A stretch of DNA of 64,000 bases from Thioalkalivibrio sulfidiphilus (GTDB taxonomy: Bacteria; Pseudomonadota; Gammaproteobacteria; Ectothiorhodospirales; Ectothiorhodospiraceae): positions 25,383 to 89,382 of the forward strand of contig NZ_KB898928.1 in NCBI RefSeq assembly GCF_000377945.1, written 5' to 3'. Below are positions 48,526-57,805 of the stretch, one piece after another (within the stretch, counting starts at the first letter, position 1; every line of letters starts with the position of its first letter). The notes below the pieces were generated by a model that ran no database searches, was not told the origin of the DNA, and saw only the letters and a program-made list of their open reading frames with translations. Made by a program: the position numbers and the translations under genes.

Positions 48526-48580
48526 TGTCACAAGATTGTCACAATCCGTTCATAAACTTGACACCCGAGCTCCCCATACT
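48526..48580 (+). promoter_or_regulatory. Tandem Pho boxes and -10 of the pst operon
   Basis: TGTCACA-AGAT-TGTCACA-ATCC-GTTCATA-AACT-TGACACC: four 7-bp half-sites at exact 11-bp spacing, as PhoB requires. A -10-like CATACT follows at 48575-48580, ten bases after the last half-site. Confidence 0.85.
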
Positions 48581-48666
48581 GCGTCCCGTCGACATGACCT
48601 GACGGACGGGAATCAGTCCATCGGCTCCCGACGAGATCGCCAACCACCCAGTTGAGGGAAATGCTC

Positions 48667-49638
48667 ATGAGTCTGAAAAAAGTCTTCACCGCCGGCATCG
48701 CCGCCACTCTGCTGTCCTCCGGCGCGGCCCTGGCCGACGTCGATCCCAACCTGCCCAGCTATCAGCGTGTCGCCGGTATCTCCGGCAACCTGACCTCGGT
48801 CGGTTCCGACACCCTGAACAACCTGATGACCCTGTGGGCCGAAGAGTTCGCCAAGTTCTATCCGAACGTGGCCATCCAGGTCCAGGGCGCCGGCTCCGGC
48901 ACCGCCCCCCCGGCCCTGACCGAAGGCACCTCCAACTTCGGCCCCATGAGCCGCCCCATGCGTGCCTCCGAGATCCGCGCCTTTGAAGAGCGCCACGGCT
49001 ACGCCCCCACCGAGATCCCGGTGGCCATCGACATGGTCGCCGTGTACGTGAACAAGGACAACCCGATCGAGGGTCTGTCCATTCCCCAGGTGGACGCCAT
49101 CTTCTCCGCCACCCGCTCCTGCGGCTACGCCAGCGACATCAGCACCTGGGGTCAGGTGGGTCTGACCGGCGCCTGGGCCAACCGTGACATCACCCTGTAC
49201 AGCCGCAACGCCGTGTCCGGCACCTACGGCTTCTTCCGCGAGCACGCCCTGTGCGGCGGTGACTTCAAGGCGACCGTGAACGAGCAGCCCGGTTCCTCCG
49301 CCGTGGTGCGCGGCGTGGAGCAGACCATCGGTGGTATCGGCTACTCCGGTATCGGCTACCGCACCTCCGGCGTGCGCGTCCTGCCCCTGGCCAAGGAACA
49401 CGGTGGCAAGTTCGCCGAGGCCAACGGCGAGAACGCCGTCTCCGGTGACTACCCGCTGGCCCGCTTCCTGCTGGTCTATGCCAACGCCAACCCGACCCGC
49501 GGCATGAACCCGCTGGAGAAGGAGTTCTTCCGCATGGTCCTGTCCAAGGAAGGCCAGGAAGTGGTGCACCGCGATGGTTACGTGACCATCCCGGCCAGCG
49601 TCGCCGAGCGCCTGCGCGCCGAGAAGGGCCTGAACTGA
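48667..49638 (+). CDS. pstS: Phosphate ABC transporter substrate-binding protein
   Basis: 323 residues with a Sec signal (cleavage after ALA, about residue 23). Phosphate-site motifs: TSVGSDTLNNLM, QGAGSGTAPPALTEGTSNFGPMSR, and SRNAVSGTYGFF. The ATG at 48667 lies eight bases after GAGGG, a better spacing than the ATG at 48661. First gene of pstSCAB-phoU under the Pho boxes. Confidence 0.94.
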   Translation: MSLKKVFTAGIAATLLSSGAALADVDPNLPSYQRVAGISGNLTSVGSDTLNNLMTLWAEEFAKFYPNVAIQVQGAGSGTAPPALTEGTSNFGPMSRPMRASEIRAFEERHGYAPTEIPVAIDMVAVYVNKDNPIEGLSIPQVDAIFSATRSCGYASDISTWGQVGLTGAWANRDITLYSRNAVSGTYGFFREHALCGGDFKATVNEQPGSSAVVRGVEQTIGGIGYSGIGYRTSGVRVLPLAKEHGGKFAEANGENAVSGDYPLARFLLVYANANPTRGMNPLEKEFFRMVLSKEGQEVVHRDGYVTIPASVAERLRAEKGLN

Positions 49639-49654
49639 TCCAGGTCTGAGGACA

Positions 49655-49687
49655 ACGGGCTCTGTCGCCGATGGCGGCAGGGCCCGT
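49655..49687 (+). terminator. Attenuator-like hairpin between pstS and pstC
   Basis: ACGGGCTCTGTCGCC pairs with GGCGGCAGGGCCCGT (two G-U pairs in RNA) and is followed by TTTC. It would reduce transcription into pstCAB relative to pstS. Confidence 0.75.
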
Positions 49688-49742
49688 TTCACTTGCTGAA
49701 GCAGACTAGTTACTAGACACACGCAATTTCGGAAACCAGACC

Positions 49743-52040
49743 ATGGCCGCGATCCTGCCCAACGAGAATACTCCGCGCGCATCCCTGCTGCCGAACACCG
49801 AGCGCCGTGAGAGACTGCGCAAGATCCGCGGTATTCGCGACGGCATATCCCGCTATGGCGTGGCTGCGGCAGGCCTTGGGGTGATCTTCGCCCTGGCCCT
49901 GATTTTCTTCTATTTGTTCTACGAGACCTTCCCCCTGCTCAAGCCCGTGAGCATGGAGGTCGCTTACGAGATTTCCGTGCCCGGTGACGAGGAACCCGCC
50001 CCCACCGTGCATCTGACCTTGGACCGTTTCGAGGGAATCGGCGGGCGTTTCTCCGCGTCTGGCGGCATCACCTTCTTCTCCCCCGAGACCGGCTCCATCC
50101 TGATGCGCAAGCAGGTCAATGTCCCCGAGGATGCCACGGTCACGGCCTTCGGGCGCTCGGAAAGCCGCCGCAGCCTGTTCGTCTACGGCTTCTCGGACGG
50201 CTCTGTGCTCCCGTTGAAGCTGGAATATGACCAGACCTTCCCCGAGGGTGTGCGCGTGGTGACACCCAGGCTCTCCTTCCCGCTCGGTGAGGAGCCCATG
50301 CGCATCGGCGACCGGGTGCAGGGCGATTACACGGCCCTGACCGTGGTGGAGGGGCGCACCGGCTACGTGGTGGCTGGTGGCAACCAGGACGGCAGCATCG
50401 CCATGGCCCTGTTCAGCGCCCGCAGGAACATGCTCACCGGCGACGTGCAGATCAGCCGCCAGGACTATGAACTGCCCGCCATCTCCCGGCCCGTGCGTCA
50501 GCTGCTCATCAACGAGACGTTGCGCAACCTGTTCGCCGTCGATGACCAGGGTATGTTGTACAACATCGACATCGTCGACCCCAACCGGCCGCGCATCATC
50601 GAGCGGGTGCAACTGGTGGCTGATGGCGCTTCCGTCACCGCGGCGGACTTCCTGGTGGGGTCGCGTTCGCTGATCGTGGGCGGTTCCGACGGCAGCGTCT
50701 CCCAGTGGATGCTGGTGCGCGACGAGGAAACCAACGTGCCCCACCTGACCCGGGTGCGCGGATTCCGTCAGCATCCCGGCGCAGTGACCTATATCGAACC
50801 CGAGTACACCCGCAAGGGCTTCCTGGTGGGCGATGCCACCGGCACCGTGGGGCTGCACTATGCCACCTCCAGCGTGACCCTTAAGCAGATCCCGGTCTCC
50901 GGACAGCCCATCACGCGCATCGCCGTCTCGCCCATCAACCGCCTGGCCCTGGTCAAGGGCGAGGACTCCGAGGCCCTGCGCGTGATCCGCATGGACAACC
51001 CCCATCCCCAGGCCTCCCTGAGCGGGCTGTGGGGCCGGGTCTGGTACGAGGGGCGCGGACAACCGGAATTCATCTGGCAGTCCTCCGGCGCCGACGATGC
51101 CTTCGAGTCCAAGTTCTCCCTGGTGCCGCTGACCGTGGGCACCCTCAAGGCGGCGCTGTTCGCCATGCTGCTCGGCACCCCGCTGGCCATCATGGGCGCC
51201 ATCTACACCGCCTATTTCATGGCCGGTTCCATGCGCCGCATCGTCAAGCCCTCTCTGGAGCTCATGGAGGCCCTGCCGACCGTGATCCTGGGCTTCCTGG
51301 CGGGGATCTGGCTGGCGCCTTTCATCGAGAACAACCTGCCCATCCTGGTCTCCGTGCTGGTGCTGCTGCCGCTCGGCATGCTGGCGTTCGGCTACGGCTG
51401 GACCCGCCTGCCCACCAGTATCCGGCACATGATTCCCCCAGGCTGGGAGGCGGCGCTGCTGGTGCCGGTGGTGCTGGTACTGGGCTGGGTGGCCATCACC
51501 ACCAGTCCCTGGATCGAGGTGGCCTTCTTCGGCGGCTCCATGCGCCAGTGGTTCACCGACGTGGGCATCCCCTACGACCAGCGTAATGCCCTGATCGTGG
51601 GCCTGGCCATGGGCTTTGCCGTGATCCCCACCATCTTCTCCATCGCCGAGGACGCGGTGTTCAACGTGCCCAAACACCTGACCCAGGGCTCTCTGGCCCT
51701 GGGCGCCACTTCCTGGCAGACGGTGGTGGGCGTGGTGCTGCCCACGGCGAGCCCCGGCATCTTCTCGGCGGTGATGATCGGTTTCGGCCGCGCGGTGGGT
51801 GAGACCATGATCGTGCTCATGGCCTCGGGCAACAGCCCCATCGTGAACTTCAACCTGTTCGAGGGCATGCGCACGCTGGCGGCCAACATCGCCGTGGAGC
51901 TGCCGGAGACCTCGGTGGGCGGCACCCACTTCCGCATCCTGTTCCTCTCTGCGCTGGTGCTGCTGATACTCACCTTCGTACTCAATACAGCGGCGGAAAT
52001 CGTGCGCCAGCGCCTGCGCAAGCGCTATGCGTCCCTGTGA
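49743..52040 (+). CDS. pstC: Phosphate ABC transporter permease PstC, long form
   Basis: 765 residues, more than twice the E. coli length. A first helix (about 40-62) is followed by about 400 periplasmic residues of repeated beta-strand pattern (GYVVAGGNQDGSIAMALF; IVGGSDGSVSQWMLV), propeller-like. The permease core is at the C-terminus (MLLGTPLAIMGAIYTAYFM; EALPTVILGFLAGIWLAPFIENN; GSLALGATSWQTVVGVVLPTASPGIFSAVMIGFGRAVGETM). The long form is known from several gammaproteobacteria; the extra domain has no firm role. Confidence 0.92.
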   Translation: MAAILPNENTPRASLLPNTERRERLRKIRGIRDGISRYGVAAAGLGVIFALALIFFYLFYETFPLLKPVSMEVAYEISVPGDEEPAPTVHLTLDRFEGIGGRFSASGGITFFSPETGSILMRKQVNVPEDATVTAFGRSESRRSLFVYGFSDGSVLPLKLEYDQTFPEGVRVVTPRLSFPLGEEPMRIGDRVQGDYTALTVVEGRTGYVVAGGNQDGSIAMALFSARRNMLTGDVQISRQDYELPAISRPVRQLLINETLRNLFAVDDQGMLYNIDIVDPNRPRIIERVQLVADGASVTAADFLVGSRSLIVGGSDGSVSQWMLVRDEETNVPHLTRVRGFRQHPGAVTYIEPEYTRKGFLVGDATGTVGLHYATSSVTLKQIPVSGQPITRIAVSPINRLALVKGEDSEALRVIRMDNPHPQASLSGLWGRVWYEGRGQPEFIWQSSGADDAFESKFSLVPLTVGTLKAALFAMLLGTPLAIMGAIYTAYFMAGSMRRIVKPSLELMEALPTVILGFLAGIWLAPFIENNLPILVSVLVLLPLGMLAFGYGWTRLPTSIRHMIPPGWEAALLVPVVLVLGWVAITTSPWIEVAFFGGSMRQWFTDVGIPYDQRNALIVGLAMGFAVIPTIFSIAEDAVFNVPKHLTQGSLALGATSWQTVVGVVLPTASPGIFSAVMIGFGRAVGETMIVLMASGNSPIVNFNLFEGMRTLAANIAVELPETSVGGTHFRILFLSALVLLILTFVLNTAAEIVRQRLRKRYASL

Positions 52041-52067
52041 TCCCGGAACCGATTCGAGGCTTTTGAC

Positions 52068-53720
52068 ATGAAAGAATGGTGGAAGAGCGGTTCTCCCTGG
52101 ATCTGGCTGAACGGTGGCGCGGTCACCGTCAGCATGATCATGGTGTTCGGGCTGCTGATGCTGATCCTGATCCGGGGCTTCGGCCACTTCTGGCCCCACG
52201 GTGTGGTCCAGGCCTACTACGAACTGCCCGGTGCCGATCGCGTCGAGGTGGTGGGCACGTTGCGCCGCTCCGAGACCCTGACTGGACAGTCCATGCGCGA
52301 GGCGGGTGCCCCCATCCCCGAAGACCAGCTGGTGGTGACCCGGCACCTGTTCAAGCTGGGTAACCGGGACGTGACCGGCCGTGACTTCACCTACTTCATC
52401 GACGACTTCCTGGGTGAATGGCGCTATCCCAAAGACATGACCGTACTGGAACGCCGTGAATGGGGCGACTTCTACGGCCAGCCCCTGCGAGTGCTCGAAG
52501 CAGGCAGCACGGTAGCGGAAGGTGCGGAGCTCTGGCCCGAGTTCCAGGCCCGCCTGGCACGTACCAACCAGCTCTACGACGAGATCCGCCAGATCGAGCG
52601 ACGTGACATCGGCAACATCAATTTCCGCCTGGAGCGAGTGCGCCTGGATCAGCGCCGTGCCGAGCTGCGTGGCACACTCACCCCGGAACTGGAGCGCCAG
52701 TTCGTCGAGCGCCGCGCCGCCCTGGATGCGGAATACGCGGTGCTGCAGGAACGCCTGGACACCCTGATCGACGAGGCGCGCCGGGACGCCATCGTCATGC
52801 GCGCCGCCGGCGGCCAGGAGGTGACCATCCGCCTGGATCGCATCGTCAAGGCCTGGCAGCCGAACAACATGTCGATCCCGTCCAAGGTGGTGTTCTACGT
52901 TCAGTCCTTCTTCGACTTCATCTTCGGTTATCCCCGCGAGGCCAACACCGAGGGCGGCATCTTCCCGGCCATTTTCGGCACCGTGACCATGGTGCTGGTG
53001 ATGTCCATCATCGTGACCCCCTTCGGCGTGCTGGCGGCCATCTATCTGCGCGAATACGCCAAGCAGGGCCCGCTGCTCAGGACCATCCGCATCTCGGTGT
53101 ACAACCTGGCCGGGGTGCCCTCCATCGTGTTCGGCGTATTCGGCCTGGGCTTTTTCGTCTACCTCACCGGTGGCGCCATCGACCGAACGTTCTTCCCCGA
53201 GGCCCTTCCGGCGCCCACCTTCGGCACCCCGGGCCTGTTCTGGGCCTCCCTGACGCTCGCGCTGCTCACCCTGCCGGTGGTGATCGTCTCGACAGAAGAA
53301 GGCCTGGCGCGCATACCCTCCACCATCCGCCAGGGTTCCCTGGCGCTCGGTGCCACCAAGGGTGAAACCCTGTGGAAGGTGGTGGTGCCGCTGGCCACGC
53401 CAGCCATGATGACCGGCCTGATCCTGGCCATCGCCCGGGCCGCAGGCGAGGTGGCGCCGCTGATGCTGGTGGGCGTGGTCAAGCTCGCTCCAACGCTGCC
53501 CATCGATGGCAACTTCCCCTTCATCCATTTGGAGCGCAAGATCATGCACCTGGGCTTCCACATCTACGACGTGGGCTTCCAGAGCCCCCATGCGGAGGCC
53601 GCCGAGGCGCTGGTCTACGCCACGGCCCTGATCCTGGTGCTGCTGATCGTGATGCTCAACCTCACGGCCATCACCATCCGAAACCACTTGCGTGAGAAAT
53701 ACCGCGCGGAATCCGACTGA
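52068..53720 (+). CDS. pstA: Phosphate ABC transporter permease PstA, long form
   Basis: 550 residues. First helix at about 20-42, then a periplasmic insertion with a predicted coiled coil (TNQLYDEIRQIERRDIG; RLERVRLDQRRAELRG; ALDAEYAVLQERLDTLIDEARRD). The permease core follows: VTPFGVLAAIYLREYAKQ, YNLAGVPSIVFGVFGLGFF, GSLALGATKGETLWKVVVPLATPAMMTGLILAIARAAGEVAPLMLVG. Pairs with the long PstC; ATG at 52068. Confidence 0.93.
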   Translation: MKEWWKSGSPWIWLNGGAVTVSMIMVFGLLMLILIRGFGHFWPHGVVQAYYELPGADRVEVVGTLRRSETLTGQSMREAGAPIPEDQLVVTRHLFKLGNRDVTGRDFTYFIDDFLGEWRYPKDMTVLERREWGDFYGQPLRVLEAGSTVAEGAELWPEFQARLARTNQLYDEIRQIERRDIGNINFRLERVRLDQRRAELRGTLTPELERQFVERRAALDAEYAVLQERLDTLIDEARRDAIVMRAAGGQEVTIRLDRIVKAWQPNNMSIPSKVVFYVQSFFDFIFGYPREANTEGGIFPAIFGTVTMVLVMSIIVTPFGVLAAIYLREYAKQGPLLRTIRISVYNLAGVPSIVFGVFGLGFFVYLTGGAIDRTFFPEALPAPTFGTPGLFWASLTLALLTLPVVIVSTEEGLARIPSTIRQGSLALGATKGETLWKVVVPLATPAMMTGLILAIARAAGEVAPLMLVGVVKLAPTLPIDGNFPFIHLERKIMHLGFHIYDVGFQSPHAEAAEALVYATALILVLLIVMLNLTAITIRNHLREKYRAESD

Positions 53721-53756
53721 TCACCGAAGCTGTCGGACACACAAGAGATCACAGAT

Positions 53757-54614
53757 ATGGACGGTACCAACACCATGAGCCAGCAGACCACGATGACCCA
53801 CGGCATGGGCGAGAAACTCTTCGAGGGCGTGAGCCGCAAGCGGCTGAACATCGCCAGCGAGGACATCTGTCTTCAGGTCAACGACCTCAAGCTCTACTAT
53901 GGCAATGACATCGCCATCAAGGGCGTGAGCATGGCGATCCCGCGCAACCGGGTGACCGCCTTCATTGGCCCCAGCGGCTGCGGCAAGTCGACCCTGCTGC
54001 GCTGCTTCAACCGCATGAACGACCTGATCGACGCCTGCCGCATCGAGGGCGAGATCCTGCTAGATGGCAAGAACATCTACGAGCGCGGAGTCGATGTGGC
54101 CGAACTTCGTCGCCGGGTGGGCATGGTGTTCCAGAAGCCCAACCCCTTCCCCAAGAGCATCTACGAGAACATCGCCTACGGTCTGCGCCTGCAGGGTGTG
54201 AAGGATCGCAAGGTGCTGGACGAGGTGGTGGAGCGTTCCCTGAAGGGCGCCGCGCTGTGGGACGAGGTCAAGGACCGTCTGCACGAGAACGCCTTCGGCC
54301 TGTCCGGCGGTCAGCAGCAGCGTCTCGTGATTGCGCGGGCCATCGCCATCGAGCCCGAGGTGCTGCTGCTCGACGAGCCCGCCTCGGCCCTGGACCCGAT
54401 CTCCACGGCCAAGATCGAGGAACTGATCGACGAGCTCAAGGATAACTACACCATCCTGATCGTAACCCACAACATGCAGCAGGCGGCTCGCGTGTCCGAC
54501 TACACCGCCTACATGTACCTGGGCGAGCTGATCGAGTTCGACGACACCCTGACGGTGTTCACCAACCCGGCCCAGAAGGCCACCGAGGATTACATCACCG
54601 GCCGATACGGTTGA
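53757..54614 (+). CDS. pstB: Phosphate ABC transporter ATPase
   Basis: 285 residues with Walker [10 protein letters not shown], signature LSGGQQQR, Walker [13 protein letters not shown] and the PstB-typical CFNRMNDLI and [22 protein letters not shown]. Start at 53757; the ATG at 53775 is an alternative. Confidence 0.96.
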   Translation: MDGTNTMSQQTTMTHGMGEKLFEGVSRKRLNIASEDICLQVNDLKLYYGNDIAIKGVSMAIPRNRVTAFIGPSGCGKSTLLRCFNRMNDLIDACRIEGEILLDGKNIYERGVDVAELRRRVGMVFQKPNPFPKSIYENIAYGLRLQGVKDRKVLDEVVERSLKGAALWDEVKDRLHENAFGLSGGQQQRLVIARAIAIEPEVLLLDEPASALDPISTAKIEELIDELKDNYTILIVTHNMQQAARVSDYTAYMYLGELIEFDDTLTVFTNPAQKATEDYITGRYG

Positions 54615-54655
54615 TTTGATAGACGCCGCAGCGTGGCAATAAATCTAAAACATTC

Positions 54656-54739
54656 GACAGGGTTTACATGATTAACAGGATTAAAAAACGTCTTTCCAAG
54701 CGCTTCTGATTTAATCCTGAAAATCATGTACATCCTGTC
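54656..54739 (+). repeat. Inverted 9-nt-period array between pstB and phoU
   Basis: Left arm GACAGGGTT, TACATGATT, AACAGGATT; right arm AATCCTGAA, AATCATGTA, CATCCTGTC. The arms pair almost completely around a 30-base spacer. May act as a terminator or processing site within the operon. Confidence 0.9.
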
Positions 54740-54797
54740 AAATAATTTTTTCTGCGACAAATAGCAGTTATCTTGATTCCACCCGGAGCAAAGTGTC

Positions 54798-55523
54798 ATG
54801 GATAAAACCCGTCTTGGCGGTCACTACCTGGAGAAATACGACGAGGAACTGGAGTCGGTGCGTCACCGGGTGCTGTCCATGGGCGGCCTGGTGGAGGAGC
54901 AGATCAGCAATGCCATCCTGGCCCTGGGCAGCGGCGATGCCAAGCTGGCCGAAGAGGTCATGGCCAATGACATGAAGGTCAACGGATTCGAGGTGGCCAT
55001 CGACGAGCAGTGCTCCCAGATCCTGGCCCGTCACCAGCCCGCCGCCACCGACCTGCGTTTCCTGCTCGCCGTCATCAAGACCATCACCGACCTGGAGCGC
55101 ATCGGCGACCAGGCCGAACGCGTGGCCCGTATGGCCATACACCTGGCCGAGAAGGACCGTCCCAAGAACCAGTATGCCGACGTGGTGGCCCTGGGCGAGC
55201 GTGTGCTCAAGATGGTCCACGAGGCCCTGGACGCCTTCGCCCGCATGGACGTGGGAGCCGCCGTCGCCGTGGCCCGCTCCGATGCCGCCGTCGACAACGA
55301 CTACGAAGCCATCATGCGCCAGAGCATCACCTTCATGATGGAAGACCCGCGCACCATCAGCCGTGCCATGGACGTGATCTGGGCGATCCGCGCCCTGGAG
55401 CGCATCGGGGATCACTCTCGCAACATGTGCGAGTACGTGGTGTATCTGGTCAAGGGCAAGGATGTGCGGCACATCAGTATTGATCAGATGGAAGAGGCGG
55501 CATTGGGGAAGAAGAAGGAGTGA
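54798..55523 (+). CDS. phoU: Phosphate signalling protein PhoU
   Basis: 241 residues, two three-helix bundles, with the repeated metal-binding motifs (LERIGDQAERVARMA and LERIGDHSRNMCEYVVYL). Transmits PstSCAB state to PhoR and prevents PhoB activation when phosphate is plentiful. Last gene of the pst operon. Confidence 0.96.
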   Translation: MDKTRLGGHYLEKYDEELESVRHRVLSMGGLVEEQISNAILALGSGDAKLAEEVMANDMKVNGFEVAIDEQCSQILARHQPAATDLRFLLAVIKTITDLERIGDQAERVARMAIHLAEKDRPKNQYADVVALGERVLKMVHEALDAFARMDVGAAVAVARSDAAVDNDYEAIMRQSITFMMEDPRTISRAMDVIWAIRALERIGDHSRNMCEYVVYLVKGKDVRHISIDQMEEAALGKKKE

Positions 55524-55596
55524 TTCTTTCGCTGGTGTCTTTGTCCGGCCGTAGATCCAGGTTGTTGTGATTCGAGGTGGGTTTTTCTTAGAGCCA

Positions 55597-56251
55597 AGGT
55601 CAAAGGCTTCCGATCCCCGTTGCACGGGGCTCGGGTTACTTTTCTTGCTTGTCCAAGAAAAGTAACCAAAAGAAGGACACCCCGATGCCGCACCCGCTGA
55701 TCGCGGGTGCCCTGCGTTGCTCGGCTTCGAGGGGGGCGCCTGACAGGCCGTCCTTGGCCTGGCAGGCGACGCGCCGCGTCCCTGCGGCGCCCCTTCGGGC
55801 TATTTCCCTCGAAGCCTGCGCTACTCGGTGCGGCATAAGGGGGAGGTAGGTCAAAACCGCTTCGATCTGCCTTGGGTTTTCCTGGTAGGAGCCCCGATCC
55901 CGGGGCGAATATCCCACCATTCGCCCCGGGGTCGGGGCTCCACATAAAGAATACAACCCCACCGAAGGTCAAAGGGGTTGCTGCCTTTGACGTCCCCTCC
56001 CGTTTTTCTCGCCGAGCACGGGGGTGTTCCGGGGTTAAAGCCCGATAGGGGCGCCGCAGGGAAGCGGCGCGTCGGCTGCCAGGCCACGGACGGCCTGTCA
56101 GCCGACCTCCCCGGAACGCCCCCGCGCGCAGGGCACCCCGCAGGGGCGAGAAAGTCGGGTGTCTTTTCTTTGGTTACTTTCTTTGGACAAGCAAAGAAAG
56201 TAACCCGAGCCGGCTGCAAGCCGGATCGGAAGCCTTTGACTTTGACTCCAG
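55597..56251 (+). repeat. Inverted pair of complex palindromic repeats (AAAGAAAGTAACC type)
   Basis: Left copy begins GGTCAAAGGCTTCCGATC and contains GGGTTACTTTTCTTGCTTGT-CC-AAGAAAAGTAACC. The right copy is its inverted relative ending AAAGAAAGTAACCCGAGC...GGAAGCCTTTGAC. Terminal hairpins differ but stay paired (CCCCGTTGCACGGGG versus CCGGCTGCAAGCCGG). The centre holds a REP-like GTAGGAGCCCCG...CGGGGCTCC hairpin (55886-55945). No gene is supported in the 743 bases between phoU and the pit remnant. Confidence 0.85.
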
Positions 56252-56266
56252 CAAAAAACCAACGGG

Positions 56267-56424
56267 TTACCCCGCCGCCAACCCAAACGCCCCCTTCAAC
56301 CCAAAGAAGAACACAACCGCCAGAATCGCCCCCGCCGGCAGCGTCACGATCCAGGACAGGAAGATGGTGCGCAGCACCCCAGGTTGATGGCCGCGATGCC
56401 CCGCGCCATACCGACCCCTTGATT
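56267..56424 (-). pseudogene. C-terminal remnant of a PiT-family phosphate transporter
   Basis: Minus-strand reading gives VLRTIFLSWIVTLPAGAILAVVFFFGLKGAFGLAAG before the stop at 56267; the preceding MARGIAAINLG is in another frame, offset by one missing base in the G run near 56385. Together they match the end of Pit low-affinity phosphate permeases. The first about 350 codons are gone. It lies between the phosphate genes phoU and phoR, so a decayed regulon member. Confidence 0.75.
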
Positions 56425-56461
56425 ACGGATGCGGGAACGCCCCTGGGTGGGGCGGGCAGGA

Positions 56462-57802
56462 TCAGGAGGCGGTTTCGGCCCCGGCGGCCTGGGCGGTCGC
56501 CGGGTTGGCGTGACGGATGATCCGCTCCGCGGGGAAATCGCAGATGAAGCGGCTGCCTTCGCCCAGGCGGCTTTCCACCCGCAGGCGAGCGTCGTGGTGC
56601 TGTAGCACGTGCTTGACGATGGCCAGGCCCAGACCGGTGCCACCGGTGGCCCGGGAACGGTCGGATTCCACCCGGTAGAAGCGCTCGGTGATGCGCGGGA
56701 TGTGATGGGCCGCGATGCCGATGCCCGTGTCCTGGACCTCGAAATGGGCACCGTTGCGGTCCTCGTACCAGCGCACGGTGATGCTGCCGCCGGCAGGCGT
56801 GTAGCGCACGGCGTTGCTCACCAGGTTGGAGAAGGCGCTCTGTAGCTCCTGCTCAACCCCCTTGAGCCACAGGCCAGTATCGGACTCCAGGCAGATGTCC
56901 AGCCTGGCCTCGGCGGCCAGGATGCGGGCATCCTCCACCACGCTCGCCAGCATGGCCGGCACCGACACCGGCTCACCGTCCCCGGGCCGTGACTCGGCAG
57001 CCTCCAGGCGCGACAGGGTGAGCAGGTCCTCGATGATCTGGCGCATGCGCGTGGCCTGCCCCTCCATGGAGCGGTAGGTCCGCAGCAGGGCCGGATCGTC
57101 CTGGGCGTCCTCGGCGAGGGCCTCCAGGTAGCCGGCGATCACCGTCAGCGGGGTGCGCAGTTCGTGGGAGACGTTGGCCACGAAATCGCGGCGCATCTGT
57201 TCAAGACGATGAATACGGGTCACGTCGCGCACCGAAAGCAGGAACTGCCGGTTTCCATAGGGCACCATGCGGGCACTGAGCTGGCGGTCGGTATCCGGGC
57301 CGGCGGAGAATTCCACCGGCTCGGTAAAATCCCCCTTCTCCAGGTAGCCCAGGAAGGCCGGTTGGCGCAGCAGGTTGGTGATGCGCCGGCCCACGTCGTC
57401 CGGGGACTTGAGCTCCAGCAGGCGCACGGCGGCGTCGTTGAACCACTCGATCTCGAGCCGGGGGCCCAGGATCACCGTGGCGTCCGGCATGGCGGCGCTG
57501 GTTTCGTTGAAGCGGTTCAGCAATTTGGCGATCTTCTTCTTGCGGCGTCGGTTGCGCTGGTAGAGCCGATAGTGTTCGCTGACCAGATCGCCCCAGACGC
57601 CACTGGCCTCGGGCGGCTCATCACGCTTGCCGTAGCGGATCCAGGTGATGAAGCGGTACAGCTGCCGGAACTGCCAGCCGATGTAGGCGGCCAGGGCCAG
57701 CAACGTGCCCCAGGGCCAGAATCCGAACAGCCAGTCCACCAGCAGGCCGGCGAGCACGAATCCCGCCAGGCGCCAGACCTCCACCGACCAGGGTGTCGAC
57801 AA
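56462..57802 (-). CDS. phoR: Phosphate regulon sensor histidine kinase PhoR
   Basis: 446 residues: two N-terminal helices (AGFVLAGLLVDWLFGFWPWGTLLALAAYIG), a charged linker, a PAS domain (about 100-205), HisKA with phospho-acceptor His in FVANVSHELRTPLTVIAGYLEAL, and a HATPase domain (NAVRYTP, GTGLGLAIVKHVLQHHD). Three bases separate it from phoB upstream in the same operon. Confidence 0.95.
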   Translation of the reverse strand: MSTPWSVEVWRLAGFVLAGLLVDWLFGFWPWGTLLALAAYIGWQFRQLYRFITWIRYGKRDEPPEASGVWGDLVSEHYRLYQRNRRRKKKIAKLLNRFNETSAAMPDATVILGPRLEIEWFNDAAVRLLELKSPDDVGRRITNLLRQPAFLGYLEKGDFTEPVEFSAGPDTDRQLSARMVPYGNRQFLLSVRDVTRIHRLEQMRRDFVANVSHELRTPLTVIAGYLEALAEDAQDDPALLRTYRSMEGQATRMRQIIEDLLTLSRLEAAESRPGDGEPVSVPAMLASVVEDARILAAEARLDICLESDTGLWLKGVEQELQSAFSNLVSNAVRYTPAGGSITVRWYEDRNGAHFEVQDTGIGIAAHHIPRITERFYRVESDRSRATGGTGLGLAIVKHVLQHHDARLRVESRLGEGSRFICDFPAERIIRHANPATAQAAGAETAS

Positions 57803-57805
57803 GCC

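Noticed and set aside
49713-53687. 1324-codon open frame on the minus strand opposite pstC/pstA
   Set aside because: His/Gln/Gly-rich translation with no domain, fully antisense to two recognised permeases; a GC-rich shadow frame.
55597-56251. Short open frames within the inverted repeat region
   Set aside because: They lie in palindromic repeats, exist on both strands and resemble no family.
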